From Ignavibacteria bacterium (GTDB taxonomy: Bacteria; Bacteroidota; Ignavibacteria; Tepidaquicellales; OLB5), in contig JAFLBX010000001.1 of the NCBI GenBank assembly GCA_017303675.1, positions 321,970 through 385,969 of the forward strand: DNA of 64,000 nt, in the 5' to 3' direction. This document shows positions 34,556 to 43,084 of this stretch, one piece after another (positions within the stretch are counted from its first letter, which is position 1; the number at the start of each line of letters is the position of its first letter). The position numbers and the translations under genes were made by a program. Under the pieces are notes generated by a model, which worked only from the letters and a program-made list of their open reading frames with translations, did not search any database and had not been told where the DNA came from.

Positions 34556-34650
34556 AGTACTTGTAATTATATGGTTATAAACAGATTATAAAAATTTAAT
34601 TAATCCTATATTTATTTGCATAAAAATAAATTAAGAAAGGGTAAAATAGA

Positions 34651-35196
34651 ATGAAGATCAATCTAAAGTTACTTTTATTATCAACAGTTATAATTTGCGC
34701 AAGTTCTTTTAGTCAGCTTAAAGAAAAAGACAACCTGTTGGGTGGTTCTTTAGGTTTTTGGGCTAAAGGAAATGTACCGATGTTCGGTGTAAACTTTGAG
34801 TCTCAGCTAACACAGGCAGGTATAGGTACAGTGGGTTTAGGAGGTATCTTCAGATATTACACATTCACAAATACATATGGTAATGGAGATTCCAGGAGAT
34901 ATTCCTTCACATCAATAGGAGCGCAATTGAATTACAATTTCAACCAGATTGGTGACGGAAGCTTTGTTCCATACTTTGGAGTAGTAGCAGGTTATAATTA
35001 TGTGAACAATACATACACAGATGTAACAAGGAATGCCGTTTACATAACTGATGTATCTTATTCAAGCGGCGCATGGTTATGGGGACAATTAGGCATGAGA
35101 TATTTCTTCAGTCCGAAAGTAGCGGGCACAGTAAGGCTTGGTTTGGGTAACAATGATTTTAATACTTTGGAATTAGGTATCGATTTCAAATTATAA
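34651..35196 (+). CDS. Outer-membrane beta-barrel protein (181 aa)
   Basis: A signal peptide (LLLLSTVIICASSFSQ) precedes eight amphipathic strands (LGGSLGFWA, GLGGIFRYYTF, GAQLNYNF, VPYFGVVAGYNYV, LWGQLGMRYFF, GTVRLGLG) and a terminal LELGIDFKL strand with a hydrophobic end. Likely an eight-strand barrel. AAAGGG is its ribosome-binding site. First gene behind the consensus sigma-54 promoter. Confidence 0.82.
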   Translation: MKINLKLLLLSTVIICASSFSQLKEKDNLLGGSLGFWAKGNVPMFGVNFESQLTQAGIGTVGLGGIFRYYTFTNTYGNGDSRRYSFTSIGAQLNYNFNQIGDGSFVPYFGVVAGYNYVNNTYTDVTRNAVYITDVSYSSGAWLWGQLGMRYFFSPKVAGTVRLGLGNNDFNTLELGIDFKL

Positions 35197-35239
35197 TGAT
35201 CAATAGAAGTTCATCAAAAATAACAAAAGGGGTTCAGCA

Positions 35240-36727
35240 ATGAAGTACACAAAATTTAAAATTTCAGCAGCATTTCTCATACTGTTTGTTCTCAGCGGGC
35301 TTGTTTCATGTTCAAAAACATCAGATGAAACAGCCGGAGACGAAGTAAAAGAAGCTGACCTGGTTAACATTAACAATGATGATATCCAGGAAACAGATGA
35401 AGACCTCCTTAATGTTGATTACAAAGAGTTTTATGATGAGCTCTCACCTCACGGAGAGTGGATAGAGGTTAAAAGTGATGATATCGGGGTAAACCTAAAA
35501 CGCGGTTCTGCTAGAGGCGAAAGCAGGAGATCGGTTTCATTCAAAGAAATTTTTGGTGTTAAAGACGCATATGCAGATGATGTTAGCTTCGGGGCATTTT
35601 TTGTATGGAAACCTGCTCCGAATCTTGCAGTAGGAATTACTGCCGGAGAGCCGCCTGTTTATCAGCCTTACACTAACGGACAGTGGATTTACACCAGCAA
35701 CGGCTGGTATTTCAGGGCTGCATCTCAGCATGAAGAAATTACCCATCATTACGGAAGATGGGTATATACACCTTCAATGGGATGGCTATGGGTACCGGGC
35801 AGAGTATGGGCTCCCGCATGGGTAGACTGGCGCGAACAAGAGGAATACGTTGCGTGGGCTCCTGTTCCTCCAAGTGTATATATTGTTAACAATGTAATAA
35901 TTGCACCGCCAGTATATGAAGAAAGATATGTTATAGTTGAAAGAAGATATTTTATTGAACCTGAAGTTTACAGGTATTCATATAAAATTCATAAACATAA
36001 GCACAAGGTAAAGATCACAGAATGGCACAGGCCTGAAGGAATTATTGTTGTAAATAATACTGTAATTAACAGGGGTCCGGATGTGACAATAATTCAAAAC
36101 GTAACCGGCAGAACTTTTGAGCCGGTAATAATCAATCATGTTAACAGCCGCGGTAAAATAAACTATTCAGAAAGGGAATACACTGTTTATTCCCCGGATT
36201 TTAAAAAGGTTAAAAAAGAAATTAAGGTAAAACACCCGGTAACTAAGCCTAAAGAATTCAGTGATTACCACAGTGCTTCCAAAAAAGAAAATGAAAGAAA
36301 ATATTCTTCTAAAGAATTCCAGGATAATTCCGGAAAAAATGAAAACAAAACAAATAAAAATCCGGGAATAGAACGAAAATATTCAGATGATAAAGAAATG
36401 TATAACGGAAAGAACAATGAGAGTAAGAACAATAACAAAGAATATAATAATGAAAAAAAGAACAAACATGATAGCGAAAATAAGATAAAAAATGATGACA
36501 GGAACAGGGATTCCAAACAAAAGGAAAAAATAAAAGAAAACAAGGGTAACGAAAACAAAGGGAACGATAATAAGTCAAAAGACATTAAAAAGAAAAGTGA
36601 TAACAGCCCCGGTAAAGAAAAAGGGAATAAGAAATTCAGTAATGATAAAAAAAAGAATGAAAGAGGCAATGAAGATATGAAAAAAGACGGCGCCCAGAAA
36701 AAGAATACAGGAAAAAATAAAAAATAA
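35240..36727 (+). CDS. DUF6600-type lipoprotein with long Lys/Asn-rich tail
   Basis: A 495-residue lipoprotein (lipobox VSC at about 24). Residues about 65-215 form a Trp-rich domain with repeated strands: LSPHGEWIEV, NGQWIYTSNGWYF, HYGRWVYTPSMGWLWVPGR and WAPAWVDWR-EYVAWAPVPPS, the DUF6600 signature. From about 345 to 495 the chain is nearly all Lys, Asn, Glu, Asp and Gly. Such a tail could bind the cell wall, LPS or nucleic acid, but this is not known. The protein lies in the operon behind the consensus sigma-54 promoter. Confidence 0.85.
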   Translation: MKYTKFKISAAFLILFVLSGLVSCSKTSDETAGDEVKEADLVNINNDDIQETDEDLLNVDYKEFYDELSPHGEWIEVKSDDIGVNLKRGSARGESRRSVSFKEIFGVKDAYADDVSFGAFFVWKPAPNLAVGITAGEPPVYQPYTNGQWIYTSNGWYFRAASQHEEITHHYGRWVYTPSMGWLWVPGRVWAPAWVDWREQEEYVAWAPVPPSVYIVNNVIIAPPVYEERYVIVERRYFIEPEVYRYSYKIHKHKHKVKITEWHRPEGIIVVNNTVINRGPDVTIIQNVTGRTFEPVIINHVNSRGKINYSEREYTVYSPDFKKVKKEIKVKHPVTKPKEFSDYHSASKKENERKYSSKEFQDNSGKNENKTNKNPGIERKYSDDKEMYNGKNNESKNNNKEYNNEKKNKHDSENKIKNDDRNRDSKQKEKIKENKGNENKGNDNKSKDIKKKSDNSPGKEKGNKKFSNDKKKNERGNEDMKKDGAQKKNTGKNKK

Positions 36728-36751
36728 TATAAATTTAAAGAAAGGAATTAA

Positions 36752-37447
36752 ATGTTCAGATCTAAACTTAAAATATTTTCAATTTTCTCACTTTTAGCAA
36801 TAAGTTTTTACTTTTTGCAGGGATGCGGAGAAGATTCAGTATCTACCCAGGCTGATAATGTAGATTTCAGTGTAATGAGTTCAAGTGACAGCGTTGGCAA
36901 TAATATCGGAATACTCATTCTTGATACTGTAAAAGTTCTGATCAAGGATATTAAGCTTAATGTGGCTAACAATAACCAGGATTCAACCAATTTTAAGGTC
37001 GGTCCGTATGTACTGTATTTGAATATGGCTTCAAGCCTGAATATAGTAAGTATAGCTTACATTCCGCCGGGAACCTATGATAAAGTAAAGTTTGATATAC
37101 ACAAGCTTTCAGATAATGAAACTCCCCCGGATCCTGATTTTGTGGATATAAACGGCAGGTACTCTGTGGTAGTAAAAGGAAGATACAGCGGCGTTTCATT
37201 TGTTTTTAAATCAGATAAATCAGCCCATCAAAAGCTGACCTTTCCGGGAAACTTGCAGGTATCGGCAAGCGGAAAATCAAATATAACTTTACACGCTAAA
37301 CCATATATATGGTTTATTAAAAATGGCGTTTACCTTGACCCGGGTAATCCTGCAAACCACGGTGATATAGAAAATAATATCAAAGATAATATTAATGCAC
37401 ATTTAAAAGTTTTTGTAGATAACGACAGAAACGGTATTCCTGATTAA
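36752..37447 (+). CDS. Lipoprotein, DUF4382-like (231 aa)
   Basis: Lipobox LQGC (about 22-25) then a beta-sandwich of about 200 residues with SIAYIPPGTYDKVKFDIHKL and a pattern of paired strands, resembling DUF4382 carbohydrate-binding-like domains. The end (KVFVDNDRNGIPD) resembles a Ca-binding D-x-D-x-N-G loop. Last gene of the operon; a terminator follows. Confidence 0.7.
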   Translation: MFRSKLKIFSIFSLLAISFYFLQGCGEDSVSTQADNVDFSVMSSSDSVGNNIGILILDTVKVLIKDIKLNVANNNQDSTNFKVGPYVLYLNMASSLNIVSIAYIPPGTYDKVKFDIHKLSDNETPPDPDFVDINGRYSVVVKGRYSGVSFVFKSDKSAHQKLTFPGNLQVSASGKSNITLHAKPYIWFIKNGVYLDPGNPANHGDIENNIKDNINAHLKVFVDNDRNGIPD

Positions 37448-37471
37448 ATTAATTTTTTAGTTAGGGTTATT

Positions 37472-37503
37472 AAGACCCGGTAATATTATTACCGGGTCTT
37501 TAC
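37472..37503 (+). terminator. Terminator of the 34.6-37.4 kb operon
   Basis: A 13-bp perfect stem (AAGACCCGGTAAT 37472-37484 with ATTACCGGGTCTT 37488-37500), loop ATT, short T run. Confidence 0.8.
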
Positions 37504-37774
37504 ATTTAAGTAACTACATATCACATGTTTATCTTTAATAAATTACAAATGGAATTAATTACTTTAGATTACGTTTAAGTATATATACAATTTGGTAATT
37601 TATGCTTAAATTACATACATCTGGTATAAGTTGAGAGTATTCATCAAATCAGCCGTATCCTTAGTCAGCAATTCATAAATTTCTCATCAATAAAATATCA
37701 TTTCATGTTATCTTTCAGTTGACTGTCAGCATAACAAAAACAATTTTAATTTTATAAAACAAACACAATTTTTT
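37504..37774. other. AT-rich intergenic stretch before the desaturase gene
   Basis: No open frame of note, no sigma-54-type element and no enhancer dyad. One short stem (GTAATTT 37595-37601 with AAATTAC 37608-37614) is the only structure seen. The desaturase promoter must lie here but no convincing -35/-10 pair can be named. Confidence 0.6.
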
Positions 37775-38683
37775 ATGCTTAGATACAAAGCAGATATCAA
37801 AACACTCATTTATATGTTTATTACTACAAGTCTGTTCATTCTGCAATGGACAGTTATAGGTTTTAATCCTGTAGTATTTATTATATATTGTTTCTTTTCT
37901 ATTTCGGTTGCAGTTATAACACATAATCATAATCACGTGAGAATCTGGAAATCAAATTTTCTCAATACATTACAGGACTGGTGGCTCACAGTATTTTATG
38001 GATTTCCTGTATTTGCATGGATACCAACACATAATAAAAATCACCATAAAATGAACAATCGTATTGGTGATTACACAATAACCTACAGGTTCAGTGAAAA
38101 AAATAATTTTCTTACACTTTTAACTTACCCAACAATCAGCGGATTTTACCAGCAAAAAGCAATAAGAGATTACCTTAAGGATATGTTTAAAAATAAACGT
38201 TCAAGGTTTTACCTGGCAATATCACAATATTTCATTTTGGTATTGTGGATTGCAGCTTTTTTGCTTCTTGACTGGAAAAAAGCACTGTTATACGTAATAA
38301 TTCCGCAGCAAGTTTCTCTTTTCAGTGTATTGATCTTCAATTATGTACAGCATGTACATGCAAATGAAGAATCTGAATGGAATCATTCACGTAATTTTAC
38401 AGGATTCCTTAATTTTATGCTGTTTAATAACGGGCTTCATACGGTTCATCATGAAACAGCAGGCTTGCACTGGAGCCAGGTCCCGGAAGAGCATAAAAAG
38501 GTTGAACACTTAATAGATGATTCTTTAAAAGAAAGAAGTTTCTGGTGGTACATATTCAGAAATTACGCAATGGGATTCTTTAACAAAAAATATAAAACAG
38601 ATTCCATGCGGCTGCAAAGGATCGAACAGGAGCAAAGAGAGTTAAGAAAACTTAGGGAAAATACAGACCCGGTAATAGCATGA
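37775..38683 (+). CDS. Membrane fatty-acid desaturase
   Basis: A 302-residue integral membrane diiron enzyme. Three histidine boxes are visible: HNHNH (about 50), HNKNHHKMNN (about 88) and HTVHHETAG (about 226), with hydrophobic helices before and between them. It introduces double bonds into acyl chains, adapting membrane fluidity. The C-terminus is a charged helix. A hairpin terminator follows. No clear ribosome-binding site is seen before the ATG. Confidence 0.9.
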   Translation: MLRYKADIKTLIYMFITTSLFILQWTVIGFNPVVFIIYCFFSISVAVITHNHNHVRIWKSNFLNTLQDWWLTVFYGFPVFAWIPTHNKNHHKMNNRIGDYTITYRFSEKNNFLTLLTYPTISGFYQQKAIRDYLKDMFKNKRSRFYLAISQYFILVLWIAAFLLLDWKKALLYVIIPQQVSLFSVLIFNYVQHVHANEESEWNHSRNFTGFLNFMLFNNGLHTVHHETAGLHWSQVPEEHKKVEHLIDDSLKERSFWWYIFRNYAMGFFNKKYKTDSMRLQRIEQEQRELRKLRENTDPVIA

Positions 38684-38692
38684 AATTATAAA

Positions 38693-38719
38693 AAAGCCTG
38701 CTCAAAAAAAGCAGGCTTT
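38693..38719 (+). terminator. Terminator of the desaturase gene
   Basis: AAAGCCTGCT (38693-38702) with AGCAGGCTTT (38710-38719), 10-bp perfect stem, 7-nt loop, short T run; 9 bp after the stop codon. Confidence 0.75.
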
Positions 38720-38720
38720 A

Positions 38721-39265
38721 CTATTCGTGGAAATAATTTAATTTTTTGAATGCTTTTTATGTAATTGAAAATGTTATATAATATTACATTTCCAACAAGT
38801 TTATTTTATAGGCACTCCTTTCGTTAATTTAAAACTGAAGTATTATAATTATTTACGTTAAGTATTCTTCACGTACTACTTTTCTGGCAGCTAATATCCT
38901 CTAAAGAATTGACCTTACAATATCAGCTGCCGGATCAGCGGTTAATTCAGAAATTTAACCGCGAACAATACAGAAGCTATTATTGCTGATATATATAATA
39001 AAGGTTCGATGTTTTTCAGTGTATTCATTGGTAATATTTAAATAAAGGTTTATTTCATGTTTCTGATTCAAATATAAAACACTATACATTTAATCTGAAT
39101 ACTCCTTTACAGGTATTATTTTGGGATAAATATCATATTCTTAACTGACTTATACTATCTTTAAAAGCTTAAATTTATCTGAAAACAATAAAGAATATTT
39201 TTCTGTGCATATTTAATGCGCCGGAGTTATATTTACATTAAATTATTACAGAAAAAAATATTAAA
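38721..39265. other. 545-bp region without a sure gene
   Basis: AT-rich, frequent stops in all frames. The only candidate is a 28-codon frame on the minus strand at 38942-39028. No dyad, sigma-54 element, tRNA or repeat was found. Confidence 0.55.
38942..39028 (-). CDS. Possible membrane microprotein (28 aa)
   Basis: MNTLKNIEPLLYISAIIASV, then LFAVKFLN: a short polar start and one hydrophobic helix ending in a Lys-containing tail, like the other microproteins in the window. No ribosome-binding site is visible, so this is only a candidate. Confidence 0.3.
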   Translation of the reverse strand: MNTLKNIEPLLYISAIIASVLFAVKFLN

Positions 39266-40561
39266 ATGGAACCTCAGCACAATTATTCAGCAAATAACAC
39301 CGGTATACAGCAGCAGGTTTATGGCAGAAAAAAAAGCAATAAGGGATGCTTAATAGCAGGATTGATAATATTTTTGCTGATAATTGCTGCTACAGTATTT
39401 TTAGGATATTATATTTACAATAAAACCAACAGCACCATTGAACAGATAACAGATAAGTTTAAAGATCTTAAAGATAAAGACAGATTTACCGGCACCAGAA
39501 ATGAAGATAAAAGATTTAACGGCGCATTTATTGATGCCGTTACTGTAAACCGTACAGGAAACACACCTGTATTTTTCCTTTTAACCGATGCTTCAAAAAC
39601 TTATATCGAAACTAAAAAAAGGCCGGGATATTATTCAACCGGCGCAGCCTGTATAGACTGTAAAACGATTGCTTATATTTACGATCCTATCAGCGATAAA
39701 GTAATTACCGAAACTGAATATAAATTCCCCGATATTATTGCTTCCACTCAGCTGATCCATAAAGATAATAAAGTATACCAGTTCACAAATGCTTACGGAG
39801 AAACACCGGCAGGAATAAATATTTATGATGCAGAAACAGGTAAACTGTTGAGTGAAACCGCGGAATTCATTTCAATTTATCCTGAGCTCAGCTCAGGTAT
39901 AACAGAGTTAAGTGTTAGACCTGAAGATAAAACAGTGAAATTTGATACTAAAGACGGCAGGAACAATATAATCTTCAGTGTAGAGCTCCAAAAAATATTC
40001 AAAGATGATAGAGCTCTAAGGACTGAGCTGGAAAAATCTGCAGAAGGAAACAGCTTTATTTACGGAATGGCAAGCGAAGATAACGATTCAAGAAAACAGC
40101 TTTATAAGATCAGTGCTCCGGTAAAATACATACTTTCGCAGCGCTCCACTTTAATGAGCTATGCTGACAGAAATAACATGCTTAAGAGTTATGACGCTTC
40201 TTCTGTAAAAGTATCAGATAGATCATACATTGAAGGTATTATTTATGCACAGGATGAGAACAGTGTTTTTGTAATTTCTTTAACTGCTGCCGGAAAGAAA
40301 TCCGAAAGGATATTCACCTGTATTGAAGCGACTACCGGCAATGAAAAATGGTCGGTGCAGCAAAGCGAGCTTTTTGATTACCTGAAAATTGACGAAGAAC
40401 AAAATTCCCAGCAAAGTTTTTCATCATCAAAAGACAGGATCACAGTATCAGTATCCGGGAATATTGTACTGTTGAAGGTAAAAGGAGACGGAGTAATGGC
40501 ATTTGATATTAATTCAGGTAAAAAGCTTTGGTCCATCCAGCCGGCACCCGCAGGGTTTTAA
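39266..40561 (+). CDS. Membrane-anchored protein with probable beta-propeller domain
   Basis: A 431-residue protein. A polar N-terminal 25 residues and the transmembrane helix GCLIAGLIIFLLIIAATVFL (about 29-50) precede an extracytoplasmic domain with recurring strands. The last part contains GNEKWSVQQ and a final SGKKLWSIQP, as in PQQ-like propeller blades; one Cys pair lies in ACIDCK. The function is not recognised. It converges on the hyp operon with only 17 bp between stop codons. Confidence 0.65.
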   Translation: MEPQHNYSANNTGIQQQVYGRKKSNKGCLIAGLIIFLLIIAATVFLGYYIYNKTNSTIEQITDKFKDLKDKDRFTGTRNEDKRFNGAFIDAVTVNRTGNTPVFFLLTDASKTYIETKKRPGYYSTGAACIDCKTIAYIYDPISDKVITETEYKFPDIIASTQLIHKDNKVYQFTNAYGETPAGINIYDAETGKLLSETAEFISIYPELSSGITELSVRPEDKTVKFDTKDGRNNIIFSVELQKIFKDDRALRTELEKSAEGNSFIYGMASEDNDSRKQLYKISAPVKYILSQRSTLMSYADRNNMLKSYDASSVKVSDRSYIEGIIYAQDENSVFVISLTAAGKKSERIFTCIEATTGNEKWSVQQSELFDYLKIDEEQNSQQSFSSSKDRITVSVSGNIVLLKVKGDGVMAFDINSGKKLWSIQPAPAGF

Positions 40562-40578
40562 ATATAATTTCTTAAGAT

Positions 40579-41619
40579 TCAGCATATCCTCGGCAGCTGC
40601 TCACCGCTAAGCATATCAAGAATGCGCATTGTGCCAATGCGGCTTTTAAGCTTCACAATTGCTTCACCGGCGGCATTTACTTTTCCGATAATTGATGATT
40701 CATTGTTATGATTATGTAAAATATTCAAACATTTATCAGCATGTTCCTGTGGTACTATAGTTATAAACTTACCTTCATTTGCTACATACATAGGGTCAAA
40801 GCCAAGTATTTCACATGCGCCGCTCACATCTTCATGCACGGGAACTTTAACTTCATCAATTTCAATTTCATAACCTGCTGATTCTGCCAGCTCATTTAGT
40901 GTACTTGAAAGTCCCCCGCGTGTCAGGTCACGCATACAATGAACATCGATCCCGCTATCAATAATATCTTTTACTATAAAATTTAAAGGGGCGCAATCAC
41001 TTTCTATTTTATGGTCAAACTCAAGACCTTCACGCTCAGCCATAATTGCAATACCATGCCTGCCGATATCCCCGTTAAGTAATATTACATCCCCCGGCTT
41101 GATACGTTTTGGAGAAATATTTAAATTGTGTTCAATGGTTCCGATACCGGATGTATTAATAAAAATCCCGTCCCCTTTTCCTTTATCTACAACTTTTGTA
41201 TCACCGGTGGCAATTTTAACACCTGCAGCTTTAGCTGCTGAAGCTATGCTTTGCACTACCTTCCATAAATCCTCCATCAGGAAACCTTCTTCAATAATAA
41301 GTCCAAGGCTGATATATTTGGGTATTGCTCCGCTCATTGCAATATCATTAACAGTACCGTTAACAGCCAGAGAGCCGATATCACCGCCGGGGAAAAATAA
41401 CGGTTTAACCACGTATGAATCGGTAGTAAATGCAATTTTTTTTGAATCCACATCAATCTGAGCAGAATCATGTCCCTGCATCAAAATATCATTGCTGAAC
41501 GCAGCGCTGAACATTTTTTCTATCAGGTTATGCATAAGCCTGCCGCCGCCGCCGTGCGCTAAAAGTACACGCGGGTATTCACTTATTGGTATCGGACACT
41601 GGATATTGAAGTTTTTCAT
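40579..41619 (-). CDS. hypE: HypE, hydrogenase maturation (carbamoyl dehydration)
   Basis: A 346-residue HypE of the PurM-like fold. [13 protein letters not shown] near the start, [28 protein letters not shown] and [16 protein letters not shown] are conserved; the C-terminus PRIC supplies the Cys that receives the carbamoyl group from HypF and is dehydrated to the cyanide ligand. Last gene of the hyp operon, separated from hypD by a repeat-rich spacer. Confidence 0.97.
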   Translation of the reverse strand: MKNFNIQCPIPISEYPRVLLAHGGGGRLMHNLIEKMFSAAFSNDILMQGHDSAQIDVDSKKIAFTTDSYVVKPLFFPGGDIGSLAVNGTVNDIAMSGAIPKYISLGLIIEEGFLMEDLWKVVQSIASAAKAAGVKIATGDTKVVDKGKGDGIFINTSGIGTIEHNLNISPKRIKPGDVILLNGDIGRHGIAIMAEREGLEFDHKIESDCAPLNFIVKDIIDSGIDVHCMRDLTRGGLSSTLNELAESAGYEIEIDEVKVPVHEDVSGACEILGFDPMYVANEGKFITIVPQEHADKCLNILHNHNNESSIIGKVNAAGEAIVKLKSRIGTMRILDMLSGEQLPRIC

Positions 41620-41628
41620 ATCATTTAT

Positions 41629-41706
41629 TCCCCTCTTAAGAGGGGTGGCATTGCCGATGGCAATGACGGGGTGTGTTGTATAAAGATTCCTGCCTTCGCA
41701 GGAATG
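41629..41706. repeat. Nest of three short palindromes between hypD and hypE
   Basis: CCCCTCTTAAGAGGGG (41630-41645) is a 16-bp perfect palindrome. ATTGCC-GAT-GGCAAT spans 41650-41664. ATTCCTGC (41686-41693) pairs with GCAGGAAT (41698-41705). The spacer of about 90 bp contrasts with tight or overlapping junctions elsewhere in the hyp operon, which marks it as an inserted REP/MITE-like repeat. Confidence 0.75.
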
Positions 41707-41712
41707 ACAAGT

Positions 41713-42801
41713 TTACTTATTTTTCCTGTACCTGTAATATGCTGCGCAGGCACCTTCGCTTGAAACCATAGTAGCTCCAAGCGGGTGCTCTGGTGTACAT
41801 AATTTACCAAACGCATCGCACTCGTGTGGTTTTTTTAATCCCTGCAGAATTATTCCGCTGATACACTCTTTAGGTTCATCAACAACAAGCTCAGCTAAGC
41901 CGAATTTTAAAGATGCATCGTATTCGATAAAGCTTTCATTAAGTATCAAACCGCTATCGGGGATCTCACCAATCCCCCTCCACTTTCTTGTACCTACTTT
42001 AAAAACAGAACTCACAATATTCTGAGCATTAACATTTCCTTCCTTATTAACAGCGCGGGCGTATTGGTTTTCAATTTCAAACCTTCCCTCTTCAAGCTGT
42101 TTTACACACATATAAATTCCCTGCAATATATCAAGTGGTTCAAAGCCGGTTACAACAACAGGAACTTTATATTTTTCAGCAATGGGGTAATATTCATTAT
42201 AACCCATAACGGCGCAAACATGGCCTGCAGCAAGGAATCCCTGTACCAAACAGCTTTCACTTGAAAGAATTGCTTCCATAGCCGGCGGAACAAGAACGTG
42301 AGAAACAAGAATTGAAAAATTTTGTATCCCATGCTCTTTGGCCTGGTAAACAGCCATTGCATTAGCCGGCGCTGTTGTTTCAAAACCAACAGCAAAAAAT
42401 ACTACTTCTTTATCCGGATTATTCTTTGCTATCTTTAAAGCATCCAGGGGTGAATACAGCATCCTGACATCACCTCCTTCAGATTTTACCTGGAGAAGAT
42501 CTTTTTTTGAGCCCGGCACCCTAAGCATATCACCGAAAGAACAGAATATTACATTCGGGTTTGAAGCTATTTCTATAGATTTATCGATCAGTTCCAGGGA
42601 AGTTACACATACTGGACACCCCGGTCCGTGAATGAGCCTAATGCTTTTGGGCAGCAGCTCATCAAGACCGAATTTTACAATAGCATGAGTCTGACCTCCG
42701 CATACTTCCATAATATTCCAGCTTTTTGTGGTTATATTATGGATGAGTTCAGAATACTTTCTTGCCGCATCAGGATCTCTGTATTCATCAATATACTTCA
42801 T
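41713..42801 (-). CDS. hypD: HypD, [4Fe-4S] scaffold for Fe(CN)2CO assembly
   Basis: A 362-residue HypD with the invariant elements [43 protein letters not shown], and the C-terminal cysteine set in [40 protein letters not shown]. With HypC it assembles the iron centre with its CN and CO ligands. Starts within the end of hypC (ATGA overlap). Confidence 0.97.
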   Translation of the reverse strand: MKYIDEYRDPDAARKYSELIHNITTKSWNIMEVCGGQTHAIVKFGLDELLPKSIRLIHGPGCPVCVTSLELIDKSIEIASNPNVIFCSFGDMLRVPGSKKDLLQVKSEGGDVRMLYSPLDALKIAKNNPDKEVVFFAVGFETTAPANAMAVYQAKEHGIQNFSILVSHVLVPPAMEAILSSESCLVQGFLAAGHVCAVMGYNEYYPIAEKYKVPVVVTGFEPLDILQGIYMCVKQLEEGRFEIENQYARAVNKEGNVNAQNIVSSVFKVGTRKWRGIGEIPDSGLILNESFIEYDASLKFGLAELVVDEPKECISGIILQGLKKPHECDAFGKLCTPEHPLGATMVSSEGACAAYYRYRKNK

Positions 42802-43067
42802 ATACTATTATTCTTTTCCCCGCCTGAAAGTTCATCCAATCCATCAATTTCCTTCAGGTATTCAAATACCTTCATTGCTTCAGATTCATCCACTGTATTG
42901 AGCGCAAAACCGACATGCACAATTACGTAATCACCTTCCTTTGCTTCAGGTGTATAAGCAAGGTTCACATCTTTTACAATTCCCCCGAAGCTTACTTTTC
43001 CGAACTTCATCAGTTCATTTTCGGAATCCTGAATGCTTAATATTTTTCCCGGTACTGCAAGACACAT
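42798..43067 (-). CDS. hypC: HypC, hydrogenase maturation chaperone
   Basis: An 89-residue HypC/Hup[11 protein letters not shown] with the essential Cys2, [23 protein letters not shown] in two parts, and the acidic end. It delivers the iron centre from HypD to the large subunits. There is only one hypC for three hydrogenases in the window. Overlaps hypD by 4 bp. Confidence 0.96.
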   Translation of the reverse strand: MCLAVPGKILSIQDSENELMKFGKVSFGGIVKDVNLAYTPEAKEGDYVIVHVGFALNTVDESEAMKVFEYLKEIDGLDELSGGEKNNSI

Positions 43068-43084
43068 AATTTTATAATTTAATA

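Noticed and set aside
36265-36669. Minus-strand frame rich in Phe, Leu and Ser, like a membrane protein
   Set aside because: It is the antisense of the Lys/Asn/Glu-rich tail of the DUF6600 lipoprotein; AAA/GAA codons read backwards give Phe and Leu.
38801-38825. Sigma-54-like TAGGCAC in the gap after the desaturase gene
   Set aside because: -24 box is imperfect (AGGCAC) and no TTG follows at 5 bp.
41629-41706. CRISPR-like repeats
   Set aside because: Three different palindromes with no regular unit or spacers; no cas genes anywhere in the window.
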